A DNA stretch of 64,000 nt. It comes from Monoplex corrugatus. Its lineage: Eukaryota > Mollusca > Gastropoda > Littorinimorpha > Ranellidae. Positions within the stretch are counted from its first letter, which is position 1; every line of letters begins with the position of its first letter. Below the pieces are notes generated by a model. It was not told the origin of the DNA. It saw nothing but the letters and a program-made list of their open reading frames with translations, and ran no database searches. Of this stretch, positions 23,799 to 35,416 are shown in pieces. The translations under genes were made by a program, and so were the position numbers. The stretch is taken from contig CM060314.1 of NCBI GenBank assembly GCA_030674185.1, positions 28,102,615 through 28,166,614 of the forward strand, given 5' to 3'.

Positions 23799-23949
23799 CC
23801 CTTTGACTCCCGCACTACATCCACCAACTGTAAAAACTTAACCCTTCGACTCCCTCACCCTATCTATCAGCTTCCTCCAGGAAGTTTCTGTTTTGCTAGT
23901 ATGATTGACAAAGCAGGATTGCTGGTGGACAGGGTGCGGGAGTCAAATG
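23799..23949. mobile_element. TTAA MITE family, copy 2
   Basis: TTAA at 23795-23798 is followed by CCCTTTGACTCCCGCACTAC. The right end, reversed, reads CATTTGACTCCCGCACCC with a decayed flank (TTTA). It contains the internal CCCTCACCCTATCTATCAGC word of the family and the TTTTGCTAGTATGATTGACA word shared with copy 3. Confidence 0.75.
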
Positions 23950-24055
23950 TTTAGGAAGTACATGCCGGGGCAGACGGGAGCAGAGAAAGCATAGAGATCA
24001 TGATCAGACAAGGACAGAGAGGAGGGAGAGAGAGTTAATGACGATAGTAATAATA

Positions 24056-24056
24056 G

Positions 24057-24146
<90 letters not shown>

Positions 24147-24155
24147 GATGATGAT
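24056..24155. repeat. (GAT)n microsatellite
   Basis: About 30 near-perfect GAT units. The His-rich frame across it is not a gene. Confidence 0.95.
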
Positions 24156-24689
24156 ATTTGTAAGGTGTTAAATCTTGACGTATAAATCATATCGAAGCAC
24201 ACAGACCCATCCATCACACACATTCACTCATAGTGATAAAAATAACATAAAGACTACTAAGCAAATGTATACCGGGAAGGGGGGGGGGTGCACAAGGAAC
24301 TTGAAATGAGGGTTTGGGTTCAGGGGGAAATCACCGCTGGACAAAAATATCTGACTTTAAGTTGGACTTGAAAGAAGATAGGGCATGTGCATGTAATTGT
24401 AGAAGAGAAAGGGAAGCTCGTCCCAGTTGTGTAGACCAGACGGACAATGAATGGGACAGACTGTGGAACATTTGTACTGAAGAACGTGTTAACAAAGGCA
24501 AAAGAGGATAAAGGGTGGGTGAGAACACAAAGAAAGACAGATAATTAGAGAGACAGATAAACAGACCAACATACAAGCAGGCAGAATCTCAACGTCAGGG
24601 GTGAAGAGAAAATAACACAATAAACAAACAGACGAACAGACATGCACTAGGCAGGCAGAAGCTTAATGTTTCGGGTGAGAGAAAAAAAA
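24156..24689. other. Non-coding stretch, nothing recognised
   Basis: A G run occurs at 24281-24288; otherwise this is unique-looking sequence with purine-rich patches. Confidence 0.4.
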
Positions 24690-25030
24690 CAACTATCGAA
24701 TGAGCAAGAACAAAGCCAACAAAATTTAGGGAAACTAATGAAGGCGACAGAAACTGAGCGTGAAAACAAACAAATAAAAAGAAAAAAAATGTTCTGCCAC
24801 CGCTTCCTCTGGGATACACTAACCCCACCTCACTCCCATCCCCAACACATATACACCTCTCGGGTTAGATTGACGCTAATGAACTAGGTTTCTCTTCATT
24901 TTGTTCGTTAGTGGGTGGTATTTTTTCCCCGTATTTTCTTTTATTTTATCTTGTATTTCAATTCTGCATCCACTCCCCTTTTCCTTTCTTTCGTTCTTTT
25001 CCCCTCCACCCCTTTGTCTTTTGTTTGTTT
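24690..25030 (+). repeat. Low-copy repeat R4, copy a
   Basis: Shares scattered blocks in the same order with 32465-32860: GGAAACTAATGAAGGC, AACTGAGCGTGAAAACAAA, ATTGACGCTAATGAACT, and then T-rich sequence. Confidence 0.6.
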
Positions 25031-25519
25031 TGTTCCTAAAAGGCAACGGCTGACTTATTACTGCTTTTTCGTGTACAGCACCCCTTCTAACCTCGTATCA
25101 TATTTTAAACACTGCAGCTAACAAGGATGATATGCTTGCTATTAATACCCTTTAGGCGTGGAGGGTTTTCGACTGATACGATTAGAACGTCACCATTGTC
25201 ATTTCTTCTCTTCAGTGAGCAGCCCACTATGGTTTACGCTTTTAAAATTTAAAACCAAATGTATGCTAAAATTGCTTTGTTCATATACTTACGTACCTAT
25301 TGGTAAAATTTCACAGATAAGAATTTTATAACATTTTTTTTTTTTTTTTGGAACGCGAAATGGGAAAAGAATCACATTACTCTTAACTGTCCAGAAGTCC
25401 TGTTCTTTTTTTTTTTTTTTTTTTTTGTCTTTTCTAATGAATTGTCAAGATGTATAGTACCCTTTAGTCACTCACCCACTCCTTCCGTTCTCTTTGCTCC
25501 AAGTGAAGCATAAATCGTC

Positions 25520-25815
25520 AAAAAATGCCTTCCAGCCATGATCATCTTAAGCGGAATCAGGACAATTCGTTCCATGTCCTCTGGGTTGTCTTCGCTTCTT
25601 GCTCAGTTGTTCGCTGCCAGGTGGCTGTTCATTTGCCTCTGTTTCTTTTCCCATGCAGAGCCCATGATAGAGCGGTGCTAGCATGTCTGGTTTTGTCCAT
25701 CGTGAAAACATGGCCCAGCCATCTCTGGCGCTATTTCGTGTTCTGCATCACATTGGTAACGCTGCTGATGCCAGGTCGTCTGGCTACCGCTTCAACACAG
25801 ATGGACAGCACCTGT
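25520..25815 (-). mobile_element. LINE C-terminal fragment, broken
   Basis: On the minus strand one frame gives RRPGISSVTNVMQNTK, a stop, RQRWLGHVFTMDKTRHASTA, then LSWALHGKRNRGK and further stops. The RWLGHVxRMD segment followed by a basic GKRxRG segment is characteristic of the C-terminal region of endonuclease-type LINEs. Several stops occur in under 300 bp. Confidence 0.75.
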
Positions 25816-25884
25816 TCAGAGAGATGTTTTTTATTCATTTATTTATATATCTGTCTATAGATCGTCTGTTTCTGACAAACTTCG

Positions 25885-25995
25885 AATATTCTCTCTGTCT
25901 CAGTCTCTGTCTGTCTGTCTGTCTGTCTCTGTTTCTCTCTCTTCCTCCCTCCCTCCCTCTCTCTCTCTCTCTTCTCTCTCTTTCCCTCTCTCGTA
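25885..25995. repeat. CT-rich simple repeat
   Basis: TCTG units lead into TCTC and CTCC units. Confidence 0.85.
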
Positions 25996-26128
25996 ACAAT
26001 CTGAACATGTTTGTATATTCCTACTACAAAACAGACAACGAATGAAAAGTAGGCCTATTGTGTGTATTAACAATGTTATCCCCTCCCCACATTCCCCCGT
26101 TTGTGTTTGGGTCAGTGGCCTTCACAAT

Positions 26129-26182
26129 AAACCATGTGTCAGTGTCAGTGTCAGCGTCAGTGTCAGTGTCATTGTCAGTGTC
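26129..26182. repeat. (GTCAGT)n short tandem repeat
   Basis: About eight hexamer units of the type GTGTCA/GTCAGT. Confidence 0.85.
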
Positions 26183-26421
26183 AATCTCTCTCTCTCGTGC
26201 GGGCGGGCGCTCTTTCTTTTTTTTTTTTCTTTCTTTCTTTTCCTTTCTCTCCCTCTGTTTCTTTCTCTTGCTCGCCCACGCATACACATGAACACAAAAG
26301 CACACACACCCAAGTAGTCAAGCAGAAAGACACAAAGAGATTCCACGAACTCAGTGTTGCATACAAAGTGCAAACTTAACGGACCGTGATACTGTAGAGA
26401 CAGATAACTCACCTCAAGCCA

Positions 26422-26690
26422 GTCGCCGTGGTGTAGCAGTTAGTGCAACGGACTACCGACTGGAAGGAAGTGGGTTCGAATCCCCATCAGTCCCTTAAAA
26501 ATCATTGTGGGATTTTTCGGCTCTAACCGGCTCCTACCCAGAGTTGGGGCGTGCCTATGGGCTCATTGGGAAGACTGGGACCATACATCGAGTCTTATTC
26601 ACTTCACGGATGCGTCATTGAGAGTGTTGCTCTAATCTTTTCAGCAGCATCGCAGGTGTCTGTGTCTTTCGGGCCGGGCTGACGCCAGCA
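26422..26690 (+). repeat. tRNA-derived SINE family 1
   Basis: The head has a box A (TGGTGTAGCAGTTAGTGC, about 26429-26446) and a box B (GGTTCGAATCC, about 26473-26483) spaced as in a tRNA gene. A tRNA-unrelated body follows (GTGGGATTTTTCGG, GGCTCCTACCCAGAG, GGACCATACATCGAGTCT). There is no CCA-ready acceptor pairing, and a second copy of the body lies at 3360-3605, so this is a SINE rather than a tRNA gene. Confidence 0.85.
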
Positions 26691-27329
26691 CATATTATGA
26701 TAGTCTAGTAAGCGTAGAGTACAGCCCTGTTACGCAGTCTCAATCCTAGATGGAATTCCATAGCATCGTTAATATCATCCTTATCGACACCATCGTCATT
26801 GCACTGTAAAACCTGTTCCAGCTTCTGTGTCCATTAAGGTGGCGTAGAAAATGGGACGAAAAAATTCACTTTAAGCCATCAAGCCGCAAAACCTTTGTCC
26901 ACCTTACAAGAATAAGATTGACTGATGGAAAAAGAAACTGAGCAGAAAGGCAACTAACTAGTCATAATCTGAAACAGACGCACTGAACTGGATTTTCAAA
27001 ACTTATGTTATTAATCTTCTTCAATCCATCAAACGGTAAAACTTTCAAAGTGTTAGTACTAATACAATGAAAATACGGAAAACTGAAAGAAAAATTTTTA
27101 GGCATATTTCGAAGTTTCGTTCGCTGTCTAGCGATGAATGTGGCCATTTTTTCCAGTTACTGCCCGCTGCCATGGAGCTTGGTGAGTTAAGGAATTGTAC
27201 TATTGTTGTCAGCCATGTCTCTCCTTGCTCTACCTGGCAGAGGTGACACTGTTGAAATATAGTTTTTTTCTTAAGTGTAGCGAGCATTTTCTTACATAGA
27301 CCGTCTGCGCTATAGAAATGGAATTATCA

Positions 27330-27525
27330 TTATCATCGTCATCATCATCATTCTTCTTCTTCTTTTTTTTTTTTTTTTTTTGGTCTTCTTCTTCTTTTGC
27401 TCCTTCTTCTTCTTCTCATCATCATCATCATCATGATCATCACATCATCATTATCATCATCATCGTCGTCGTCATCATCATCATCATTATCATCATCATC
27501 ATCACCATTATTGTTATTGTATGTT
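27330..27525. repeat. (TCA)n / (TTC)n simple repeats
   Basis: Mixed ATC, CTT and CATT units with a poly-T run at 27363-27381. Confidence 0.9.
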
Positions 27526-27534
27526 CAGCTGTCT

Positions 27535-27945
27535 GTTTCTCTTGGCTGCAAGGGAAGACTGGTGAAGGCATCCGTTTGAACTTGTGATTCGTATGGACAT
27601 TGAGCTTATTGTGACCGGTGCAGTCTCATCAGGATAATCTGCTGCTCTCTGGACAGAAAGTGGTAGTCATTTTTTTTCTGTCCGTTACTTAAGGAGTGAT
27701 CTGATGATGCTCCTCATTTCACTGTTGTTGACGCTGTCGTCTGTTTGATTTCTCCAGGCTCCGTTTTATTGCTAGTTCATCGCTTCCTGGTGTCCCACAA
27801 TGAGTGGGGATCCACTGGAATACTACTTTTCTGACTTGCTAGAAGGCTTTGGTCAAGTGGTGGAGCTTGGCAATCTCCAGGGCCTGGAGAACAGAGGGGG
27901 CTTCTGAGAGAAAGTTCTCCTTTACAGGATGATCTGTCAAACACT
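27535..27945 (-). mobile_element. LINE RNase H domain fragment
   Basis: On the minus strand the frame reads ALEIAKLHHLTKAF, a stop, then VVFQWIPTHCGTPGSDELAI. The QWIPxHCGxxGxxxxD segment is the hallmark of RNase H domains in I- and Jockey-type LINEs. After a frame change TGHNKLNVHTNHKFKRMPS follows, another conserved C-terminal segment of these elements. Only a dead fragment remains. Confidence 0.8.
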
Positions 27946-28680
27946 TGAACCTCCCGGACAGTACCATGTTCTCGGCCTATACATAAAACTAAGGTATTCT
28001 AGTCTGACGCAGATTTATTAAAAACTAATTTTCACAACTTATGACACCAACGTCTCTCTTCAAGTCACCATGCAGTTAATCTTAAATACATTGCTCTTAA
28101 CTGGCAACATAACAAGTTTCATTTTTTTCACGACAAAACAAAGTTCAGTTTAAGGTTTCTTGGGTTTTTTGTTTTATTTTGTTTTGTTTTTTGTTTTGTT
28201 TTGTTTTGTTTCTGTCGTTGGTGGTGTTTTCTAAAGATATTTCTGTGCTCGGAATAGATTCCATACGCTCCAATGTCGCAAATGCCATGTGATGGAAAAT
28301 GATCCAAAATGAGCACAGCATAAACCAAAGCCTGCTTAACACACCAAAACTACCAATTCAAGAAAAGCGATACTGAATGAGTGAGATAGATGGTTTCCAC
28401 TACCGTTTCGTTGGTTTTACTTAGTTATGCGCAAACGTGATTTTCAAGACTAATCGTGTGCGTGTGTACAATCCTTAATGTTAAATACAATCGAATTTGT
28501 AAAAACTCCTTCCGAAAGGATGTCCCCCTTTTTTAAACGAAAAGACCGCATGCTAATATTTTAGGTCTATATGGCAATGACAGTCAAATGATAAATACAT
28601 CTATTCATCCATCTAACATTCTGCCTCTTTTGAAATTAATACACTTTATTTTAAAAAAACTGAGAAAAGATGAGGCTGTT
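27946..28680. other. Non-coding stretch
   Basis: Contains a TTTTGTTTTG-type run at 28165-28212. Segment 27985-28080 resembles 21478-21560 and 26965-27050 (an ACTTATG or ACTGATATT core followed by TTCAAGTCA). Otherwise nothing is recognised. Confidence 0.4.
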
Positions 28681-28694
28681 TGAGAGACAGAGAC

Positions 28695-28731
<37 letters not shown>

Positions 28732-28748
28732 GAGAGAGAGAGAGAGAT
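28681..28748. repeat. (GA)n/(GACA)n microsatellite
   Basis: GAGA, GACA and GAGA blocks follow one another. Confidence 0.9.
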
Positions 28749-28887
28749 TACGAAAAACCACAGACAACGCCGATTGATATACATGTACATGTAAAACAAT
28801 TCTTCCCTCTTCTTCCTCTTTTTTTAACATCATTCGTTTTCATCGAGGACAGAGATTAACAACTACTATACACTGAAAGAGACAAGT

Positions 28888-29090
28888 CACCGACACATCG
28901 TAAATAATGATATATTCTGAGAGGACTTTCTCCGGACCATTAAACAAGTTGAGAAATAAAACTGCCTGAACACCAAAGCTTTGGAAGTCATGAATTATGC
29001 AGTTAGCTCGTAAAATATAGGAAACAAACATGGGTTCTAGTGTAAAGTTTCATTACTGTCCAAAAGAGAACCACACGGAATATACTGGAT
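28888..29090 (+). repeat. ~200 bp low-copy repeat R2, copy a
   Basis: Shares ordered blocks with 29665-29872: TTCTGAGAGGACTTTC, AAGCTTTGGAAG, TGAATTATGCAGTTA, AAATATAGGAAAC and GTAAAGTTTCATTACT. A GA/GT microsatellite follows at once (29101-29205). Confidence 0.85.
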
Positions 29091-29099
29091 ACTTTGCGC

Positions 29100-29101
29100 G
29101 T

Positions 29102-29133
<32 letters not shown>

Positions 29134-29207
29134 ATGTGTGTGTGTGTGTGTGTGTGTGTGCGTGCGCGCGCGCGCGTGTGTGTGTGTGTATGTGTGTGTG
29201 TGTATTT
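29100..29207. repeat. (GA)n then (GT)n microsatellite
   Basis: A GA run of about 28 bp is followed by GT and CGCG units. Confidence 0.9.
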
Positions 29208-29664
29208 GAATAGATATCAGTCAATCAACAAGATTAAGAAAAGGTAAATGATAATGAATTATTTCAGGAAAAAATGCTTTCAGCACTATTTAAATCTTTT
29301 ACGCAACTGTGACATTTGAAGTATGTTATGTATATGTTTCGACTCGCCTTGCAGTTAAACATATGATCCGACACTGGTGAAGATTTGTCGTTAAAAACGT
29401 TGTTCCTCCCTGAGACATGAAAAGAAGCTTCCATTTTAAAATTTGTAAATCTAATTGTCAATAACGAAAGAAATTCAGTAGAAAAAGAAAGACCATACCT
29501 ATTCAAACTAACGCATTTATGGATACCCATCAAACAAATGATTGACCCAAAACGCGTTAGAGCAGAACAGACAAACCGGAAAAGGCACATTTATCAAGGA
29601 CGAAGATAAATAGGGCCTTGATAGAACGAAAAGCTCAATCTCAATTGCGACTGTTGCCACGAAA

Positions 29665-29872
29665 GATACGAATGGGTGATAGTGATATAAATAACGATCA
29701 GTTCTGAGTGGACTTTCCCTGGACCATAAAGCCGAAAAATGAAGCCGCCAGATTGCAACTGAAGCTTTGGAAGCCCTGAATTATGCAGTTAACACATGAA
29801 ATATAGGAAACGGAAATAAGTTCTCTCGTAAAGTTTCATTACTCTCTGGAAATGAAAACCGTTGGGATACGT
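29665..29872 (+). repeat. ~200 bp low-copy repeat R2, copy b
   Basis: Direct repeat of 28888-29090, 0.78 kb downstream, again followed by a GT microsatellite (29932). Confidence 0.85.
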
Positions 29873-29930
29873 GGAATTGTGTGAGTCATATGTCTCCAGG
29901 GGTAAGAGAATTGACGGTGTCATTCAGCTG

Positions 29931-30007
<77 letters not shown>

Positions 30008-30080
30008 TGTGTGTGTGTGTGTGTTTGCGCGCGCGCACGCGCGCGTGTGTGTGTGTGTGTGTGTGCGTGTGTGTGGGTGG
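29931..30080. repeat. (GT)n microsatellite
   Basis: A GT run of about 75 bp, then GCGC-rich and GT-rich units. Confidence 0.95.
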
Positions 30081-30158
30081 GTATGTATGAGTGAGTGAAA
30101 ACAGAAAGTGCAGAAAATAATGGGTAATAGATTTTATATGAGAACTGATTACCATAGT

Positions 30159-30460
30159 TGATCCATCAAAGCACTGCCAAAATTTGATAGGGTATAGAAC
30201 ACTTTCAAGATTTTAGTTCTGTTAGTGAAAAATCGCTTTGAAAAACAAAAAGCTTGTAAGGTGAAGTGTAATACCATTTGTGCGTGTGTGAATATGAATG
30301 CGTTTGTGTTTGGATGGAGGTAATGAGAACTGAGTGTTGAATTTGATCTTGCAAAGCATTGCCTAAATTTGTTTGAGTATGAAATATTTTCAAGATCCAA
30401 ATGACGCCAGCATAGTAGTTCTGAAAGAGAAAAATTGCTTTAGGAAACAAACAAAACCCT
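30159..30460 (+). repeat. Diverged tandem duplication R3
   Basis: Two ~105 bp blocks (30159-30262 and 30344-30455) share CAAAGCA, GCC(A/T)AAATTTG, TTTCAAGAT, TAGTTCTG and AAAAATTGCTTT/AAAATCGCTTT in order. Confidence 0.7.
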
Positions 30461-30548
30461 TACAGACGAAGAGTGACTGAAACGATAATGAATTCCTTTT
30501 CCGTCCTATTGATCCGTTTTTATCATAAATCAACAGTGTGATTGCGTA

Positions 30549-30690
30549 TATAGATCGATAGATAGATCGATAGATCGATAGATAGATAGATAGATAGATA
30601 GATAGAAGATAGAGACAGATAGAGAGACAGATAGAGAAACAGATAGATAGATAGAATAGATGATAGATAGATAGATAGATAGATAGATAT

Positions 30691-30721
<31 letters not shown>

Positions 30722-30722
30722 T
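30549..30722. repeat. (GATA)n microsatellite
   Basis: GATA units with GACA and GATC variants over about 170 bp. Confidence 0.95.
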
Positions 30723-31554
30723 AGATTATATTTGTATATTATGTAGCCTACCCTGTGGGATTCAGACTTAATCAAATGAGAAAATTTTGTTTTCACATTG
30801 TCTTTTGTTGTACAGTTTCTTTTACTTTTCTTCTTTTTTGTCATCGGTATTTCTGTTGAGTCTTTCTTTTTCTTTGTTTCTGTTTATACTTTCTCTTCTT
30901 TTCTTTCCCTTCTTTCTGTAGTTATTCGTGTTGTTGTTGTTGTTCTTGTTGATGTTTTCTCTATTTTTCTTTTAGTCTTTCTATCTTTGTCAATTTGTGT
31001 CTGTGGTTGTTGTTTTTGTTGTTGTAGAATATTTTTTCTTCTCGTCTTTTTTCCCCCTTTTCACTTCTTGCGTCCTTTCTTTGTTAAATTTTGTTTTCTT
31101 TTCTTTTCCTTGAGGTTTTGTTGTTATTGTTTGTTTGTTTGTTTCCTTTTTCTTATTTCATTGAGTGTATATTGACTGAAAACATACAAATAAACGTTCA
31201 AATGAATAAATAGATAAAAGGACAATGTTCATGGCTGAGATGTAGGTGTGAGACATGTCGGCGAAGGAATGCGGGGGAGAGAGGTTAGATGTATTTGCTG
31301 CGACAGGAGGAGGAGGGGGTGTGGCACGCCTACATAACCATTTGTTGAGCAGGGTCAGACTTTGACAAAGAGGGGGTGAAGAAGGAAGACAAAGAGATCA
31401 GAAAAAGAAAGAGAGAGGAAAAAGAAAGAGTGCTAATGATAATAATACTTTATTCTCCAACGGAACAAGTTACTTGCCAAAAGTCATTTATCGAACTTAC
31501 TGTTGCTTGGATGCTGGTGTTTTCATGTTTCCATTATCCAACCACTGACATAAC
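30723..31554. other. T-rich non-coding stretch
   Basis: Plus-strand T-rich sequence (30790-31150), then unique sequence. The Phe/Val-rich frame at 30798-31175 is an artefact of composition. Confidence 0.4.
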
Positions 31555-31557
31555 TTA

Positions 31558-31738
31558 CAGGACTGTTAACGTGCATAATTGATATCCTGAATGTGTACAC
31601 ACACGAAGGGGATTTAGACACTGGCAGGTCTGCACACATGTTGACCTGGGAGATTGGGAAAATCTCCACCCTTTACCTATCAGGCCAATGTGTCTTAGCG
31701 GATCGAACCCAGCACCTGATGGAGCGACAGCGTGCACA
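31558..31738 (-). repeat. tRNA-derived SINE family 2, copy 1
   Basis: Shares with the copies at 32205 and 36068 the blocks GTGTACACACACGAAGGGGA (variable), CTGGCAGGTCTGCACA and GGGAGATTGGGAAAATCTCC, and a decayed box B complement (CGGATCGAACCC). Confidence 0.7.
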
Positions 31739-32204
31739 ATAGAAAGAGAGAGATACCCTTACAAAGAGAGAGAACACCGACCTCTAAATCATTAATCAAT
31801 TAGGCTTTTGGACGATACCAATGGGACGTGAGCGGTTTTTTTCAAATTTTTTTTAACACAGTTTATATTTGAGCATACATCGACAAAACTAATACACCAC
31901 GGATACACCTTTTTTCAATTCGTATTGTTCTGACAAAGTGCACATATCAAACGCTTTCATTATCTAATTTGTTACATGATTTGCTATCCGATTTTACGAA
32001 GCAAGCAGCATACTTAGTTTAGACACTTATGGCCAATCATAGCAGTTTCATGAAATGTATTTTTGTCTAATTCCTAAATTCACGAAGGTTAACATGAAAT
32101 GTACATGTATTTCCTGTTCTACTTCAGTTTTGCAATTCTGACATAGGAAATTACTTCGGGATCGTGCATGTTGGGCATTTTGTCTTTTCAGAAGCCACTG
32201 ATCA

Positions 32205-32422
32205 CTGACTTGGCTTACAAAATCTATAATGTGCGTATTTGATATTATGCATGCGTATACACACAGATGAGGTTCAGGTACTAGCAGGTCTGTACATATG
32301 CTGACCAGGGAGAGTGGGAAAATTTCCCCTCTATACCCGCCAGTGGTACTCAAGGAGTTTCGAACCCAAACTTTCCCGTTTGTGGTAGATCAGTGTCCTT
32401 ACCACTCCACTGTCGCGCCTGT
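32205..32422 (-). repeat. tRNA-derived SINE family 2, best copy
   Basis: Read on the minus strand it begins with a tRNA-like head: box A AGTGGAGTGGTAAGGACACT (about 32391-32410) and box B GGGTTCGAAACTCC (about 32354-32367). A family-specific body follows (CACTCTCCCTGGTCAGCATA, then AGACCTGCTAGTACCTGAA) and the TAATATCAAATACGCACATT end. Three copies in the window support a SINE. Confidence 0.8.
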
Positions 32423-32464
32423 CAGAATGAAAATTATTGAACGATTCACAACAGAACAAGATTA

Positions 32465-32860
32465 GAACAAGCAGAAAATAAACAATGTATAAGGAAACTA
32501 CTGAAGGCTAAAGGAACTGAGCGTGAAAACAAAGAAGGAAAAAAAAAACAGACACGAAAATAAAATGTCACCACCACAAACAAACAAAAAAGTGGACGGA
32601 CATACACGTCACCGGTACCACCAAAATAACAACGCGTGCACACACACACATACACCCACGCGCACGCGCGTGCAAACACACACACATTGGTGGGTTTTTT
32701 TTCAGGATTGTTTTGTTTAGTTTTTGGATTGACACTAATAAACTGGACTTTCTTTTCTTTGTTCTTTCCCTTTCCACTTTTGTTTTTCATGATTTTTTCT
32801 TTCTTTCTTCACTTTATGCTTTTTTCCTATTTGACTTCAACCAAATTTTGTTTTGTTGCT
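32465..32860 (+). repeat. Low-copy repeat R4, copy b
   Basis: Ordered match to 24690-25030, with a CA/CG microsatellite (32636-32686) inserted between the blocks. Confidence 0.6.
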
Positions 32861-33043
32861 GTTGTCATTGTTGTTTCCTGTTTATTTGTTTGTTTGTTTG
32901 CTTGCTTGCTTGTTTGTTTTTGTTCTGTTTGTGTTTTAGTTTTTGAAATGCCAGTGGCTGTAGCCCTTTTTTTTCTTTTTCTTTAATCTCCACCACTACC
33001 ATCCTTTTCTTTTCTTTACTTTTTCGTGTTTTTTTTTCTCTGT

Positions 33044-33188
33044 GTGTGTGCGCGCGTGCGTGCGTGTGTGTGTGTGTGTGAGTGTGTGTGTGCGCGCGCG
33101 CGTGCGTATGTATGTGCGTGCGTGCGTTCGTGTGTGTGTGTTTGTGTGCGCGCGCGCGTGCGTATGTACATGCGTGCGTGCGTTCGTG

Positions 33189-33256
<68 letters not shown>

Positions 33257-33270
33257 GGTGTGTGTGGTTT
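33044..33270. repeat. GT/GC-rich microsatellite
   Basis: GTGC, CGCG and GTGT units occur, with a near-duplicate pair of about 75 bp blocks (33085-33132 and 33140-33190), then a pure GT run to 33254. Confidence 0.9.
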
Positions 33271-33474
33271 GGTTGTTGTTGTTGTTGTTTCGATCTCCTG
33301 TCATATTTCAGGTAATGCTGCTTACTGGGATAATGTGCTTTCTGTTGATGCCTTGTACGCTCGGCGGCCCTCCGGCCAATAAGATGAGCAAGTTGTCAAT
33401 GTCATTCTCCTCTTTAATGAGAAACAGCTAATGCATTTAGGAGCTAAACTGTGACACACGTTTCGATTATTTAT

Positions 33475-33782
33475 TTGTTTATTTATTTATTTATTTGTTT
33501 TTATGTGTCTGTCTCTCCGTCATTTATTTGTCAGTGAGTCAGTGAATTAGTTAGTTTACTTACTTAGCTGCTGGTTAGTGAGTGAGTGAGTAGTGAGTGA
33601 GTAACTGAGTGAGTGAGTGAGCTGGTTGGTTGGTTGGTTGGTTGGTTGTTGGTTGGTTGGTTGGTTGGCTGGTGGATTGATTGGTTGGTTGATTGGTACA
33701 TGTAGGTCGCTTGGTTAGCTTGTATTTTGTTTGTTTGTTTGTTTGTTTGTTTGTTTGTTTGTTTGTTTGTTTGTTTGTTTGT
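33475..33782. repeat. (TTTA)n, (GTGA)n, (GGTT)n and (GTTT)n cluster
   Basis: Four tetranucleotide-type arrays sit side by side: TTTA near 33475-33500, GTGA near 33576-33620, GGTT at 33625-33700 and GTTT at 33728-33780. Confidence 0.9.
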
Positions 33783-33934
33783 CCACTTTTAGCTTTTCAA
33801 AATTATGGCAATAATCTTAAAGTATCTTTGCTGGGTTTGGGGATCCGAAAGAAATCGCATAATATTTTCAACAATTCAAATTTTTTGTTTCTGTCTGTGC
33901 TTGCTTGTCTTCTGTCTTTCTGTCAGTCTGGCTG

Positions 33935-33990
33935 GCTGGCTCTCTCTCTCTTTCTCTCTCTCTCTCCCTCCCTCTCTCTCTCTCTTTCGG
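33935..33990. repeat. (CT)n simple repeat
   Basis: GGCT units lead into CTCT units. Confidence 0.8.
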
Positions 33991-34087
33991 TGTCTACACC
34001 CAGACGTGTATAAAATAGTAAGGATAACAGTAAGACGGATCCATGAGTACCAAACGCTCTTATCTTCGAGAAATCAGGTGTTTTCAA

Positions 34088-34196
<109 letters not shown>

Positions 34197-34349
34197 TCTG
34201 ATTAATCAAAAGAATAAAGAGAACAGTATCTGCTCTTATTGATGAAAAGAATAAATAAAACAATAATTGGTTCAAAGCAATCTTAATGAAATCCCTATTT
34301 TCCCGTTTTCACATGAAAACGATTTTAGGCGAAAAAGAAAGATCAAAAT

Positions 34350-34419
34350 CTCTCTCTCTCTCTCTCTTTTCTCTCTCTCTCTCTCTCTTCTCACACACAC
34401 ACACACACACACACACAGA
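34350..34419. repeat. (CT)n then (CA)n microsatellite
   Basis: CT units with one TTTT interruption lead into a CA run. Confidence 0.9.
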
Positions 34420-34789
34420 GCTAGCGTGTGGTCCTCAATTTGAAATAGCCCGATGCACGAACATACAAAGAAAAAACATGAAATGACAGCTGTGGGGTTT
34501 TTTTTAACGGAGCAAAACACCATTTTCATGACAGCTGCACAGGGTTGTTTCTTTTATCGATCTGCTCTCCTCTTTTTCCTTATCTTTTTTTACTTCTCCT
34601 TATCCTCTACCCTTCCCTTTTTCTTCTTTTTCTGTTCTTCTTCCATCTTCTCCTCCGCCTTTCCCCTCCTCACCGCCCATCCCTTCCCCCGTTTTCTTTC
34701 ACATGTTCAGCTATGTTTTTATGACGATATATATCAATTTGATATAAACATTTAAAGCTGTGTCTAATCACAAGGGTATGATGATAGGC

Positions 34790-35102
34790 TCTCACATCGA
34801 TCCGACGAATGAGAAGTCATGCTGGTCTTCAATGTCCGAGGTGTGGGTCGTCATGTGTGATAAAAGACCCATCCTGTAGGCAGACTGTTTTCCACAGGCA
34901 CTGCAAGGGAAGGAGTCCCGCAGCCTTGGGTTTTACTTCTGCCGGTCCATCTTTTGTTGAACAGCACCTGTTCTGCACTGAACAAATGTGATTGTGCCCT
35001 GCATACAGTGCTGTCGCCAGCACATTCTGTTCTGGGCAGTGTATTCCCAGCCGCTGGTGTTCATACAGCAAACGATGAGACTGGCATTTACAGTATCCTT
35101 GC
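34790..35102. other. Possible dead LINE or zinc-finger-like fragment
   Basis: The minus strand has a frame with several Cys and His residues (YCKCQSHRLLYEHQRLGIHC and TALYAGHNHICSVQN). It resembles degenerate mobile-element tails, but I cannot assign a family. It abuts the LINE fragment at 35103. Confidence 0.3.
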
Positions 35103-35416
35103 ATGTGGTTTCTAAGAAAAATGTTAAAGAATTCCATGGACGGCAAAGAAAACGAACGAGATAGTCTTGAAGGAGGCAGACACAAAAAGAACATTGATGA
35201 AGAAGATTAGGAAAAGACAAGCCAAATTAGAGCACCTAGTCACAACAGAAAAGCTGGAGTAAAACGCAGCAGCAGGTAGACCTAGAGAGAAAAGTGGACG
35301 GACTTGCAGAGTTGATGAAGACAGAGAGGGTGGGAGATGTACTTGCAGCGACTGAGGATAGATTCGTATTGAGGGCCATGATCGTCAACGCCATACAGCA
35401 GGACACATCATGATGA
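35103..35416 (+). mobile_element. RTE-like LINE, 3' fragment
   Basis: Begins TGGTTTCTAAGAAAAATGTT, which aligns with the WFLRRML segment of the LINE. It keeps the GGAGGCAGACACAAAAAG, CAGGTAGACCTAGAGAGA and CGCCATACAGCAGGACACAT blocks and a CATGATGATG tail. Confidence 0.75.

Noticed and set aside
26422..26495. tRNA-like segment as a possible tRNA gene
   Set aside because: Box A and box B are present, but acceptor pairing is poor and the segment continues into a body shared with another copy, so it is a SINE head.
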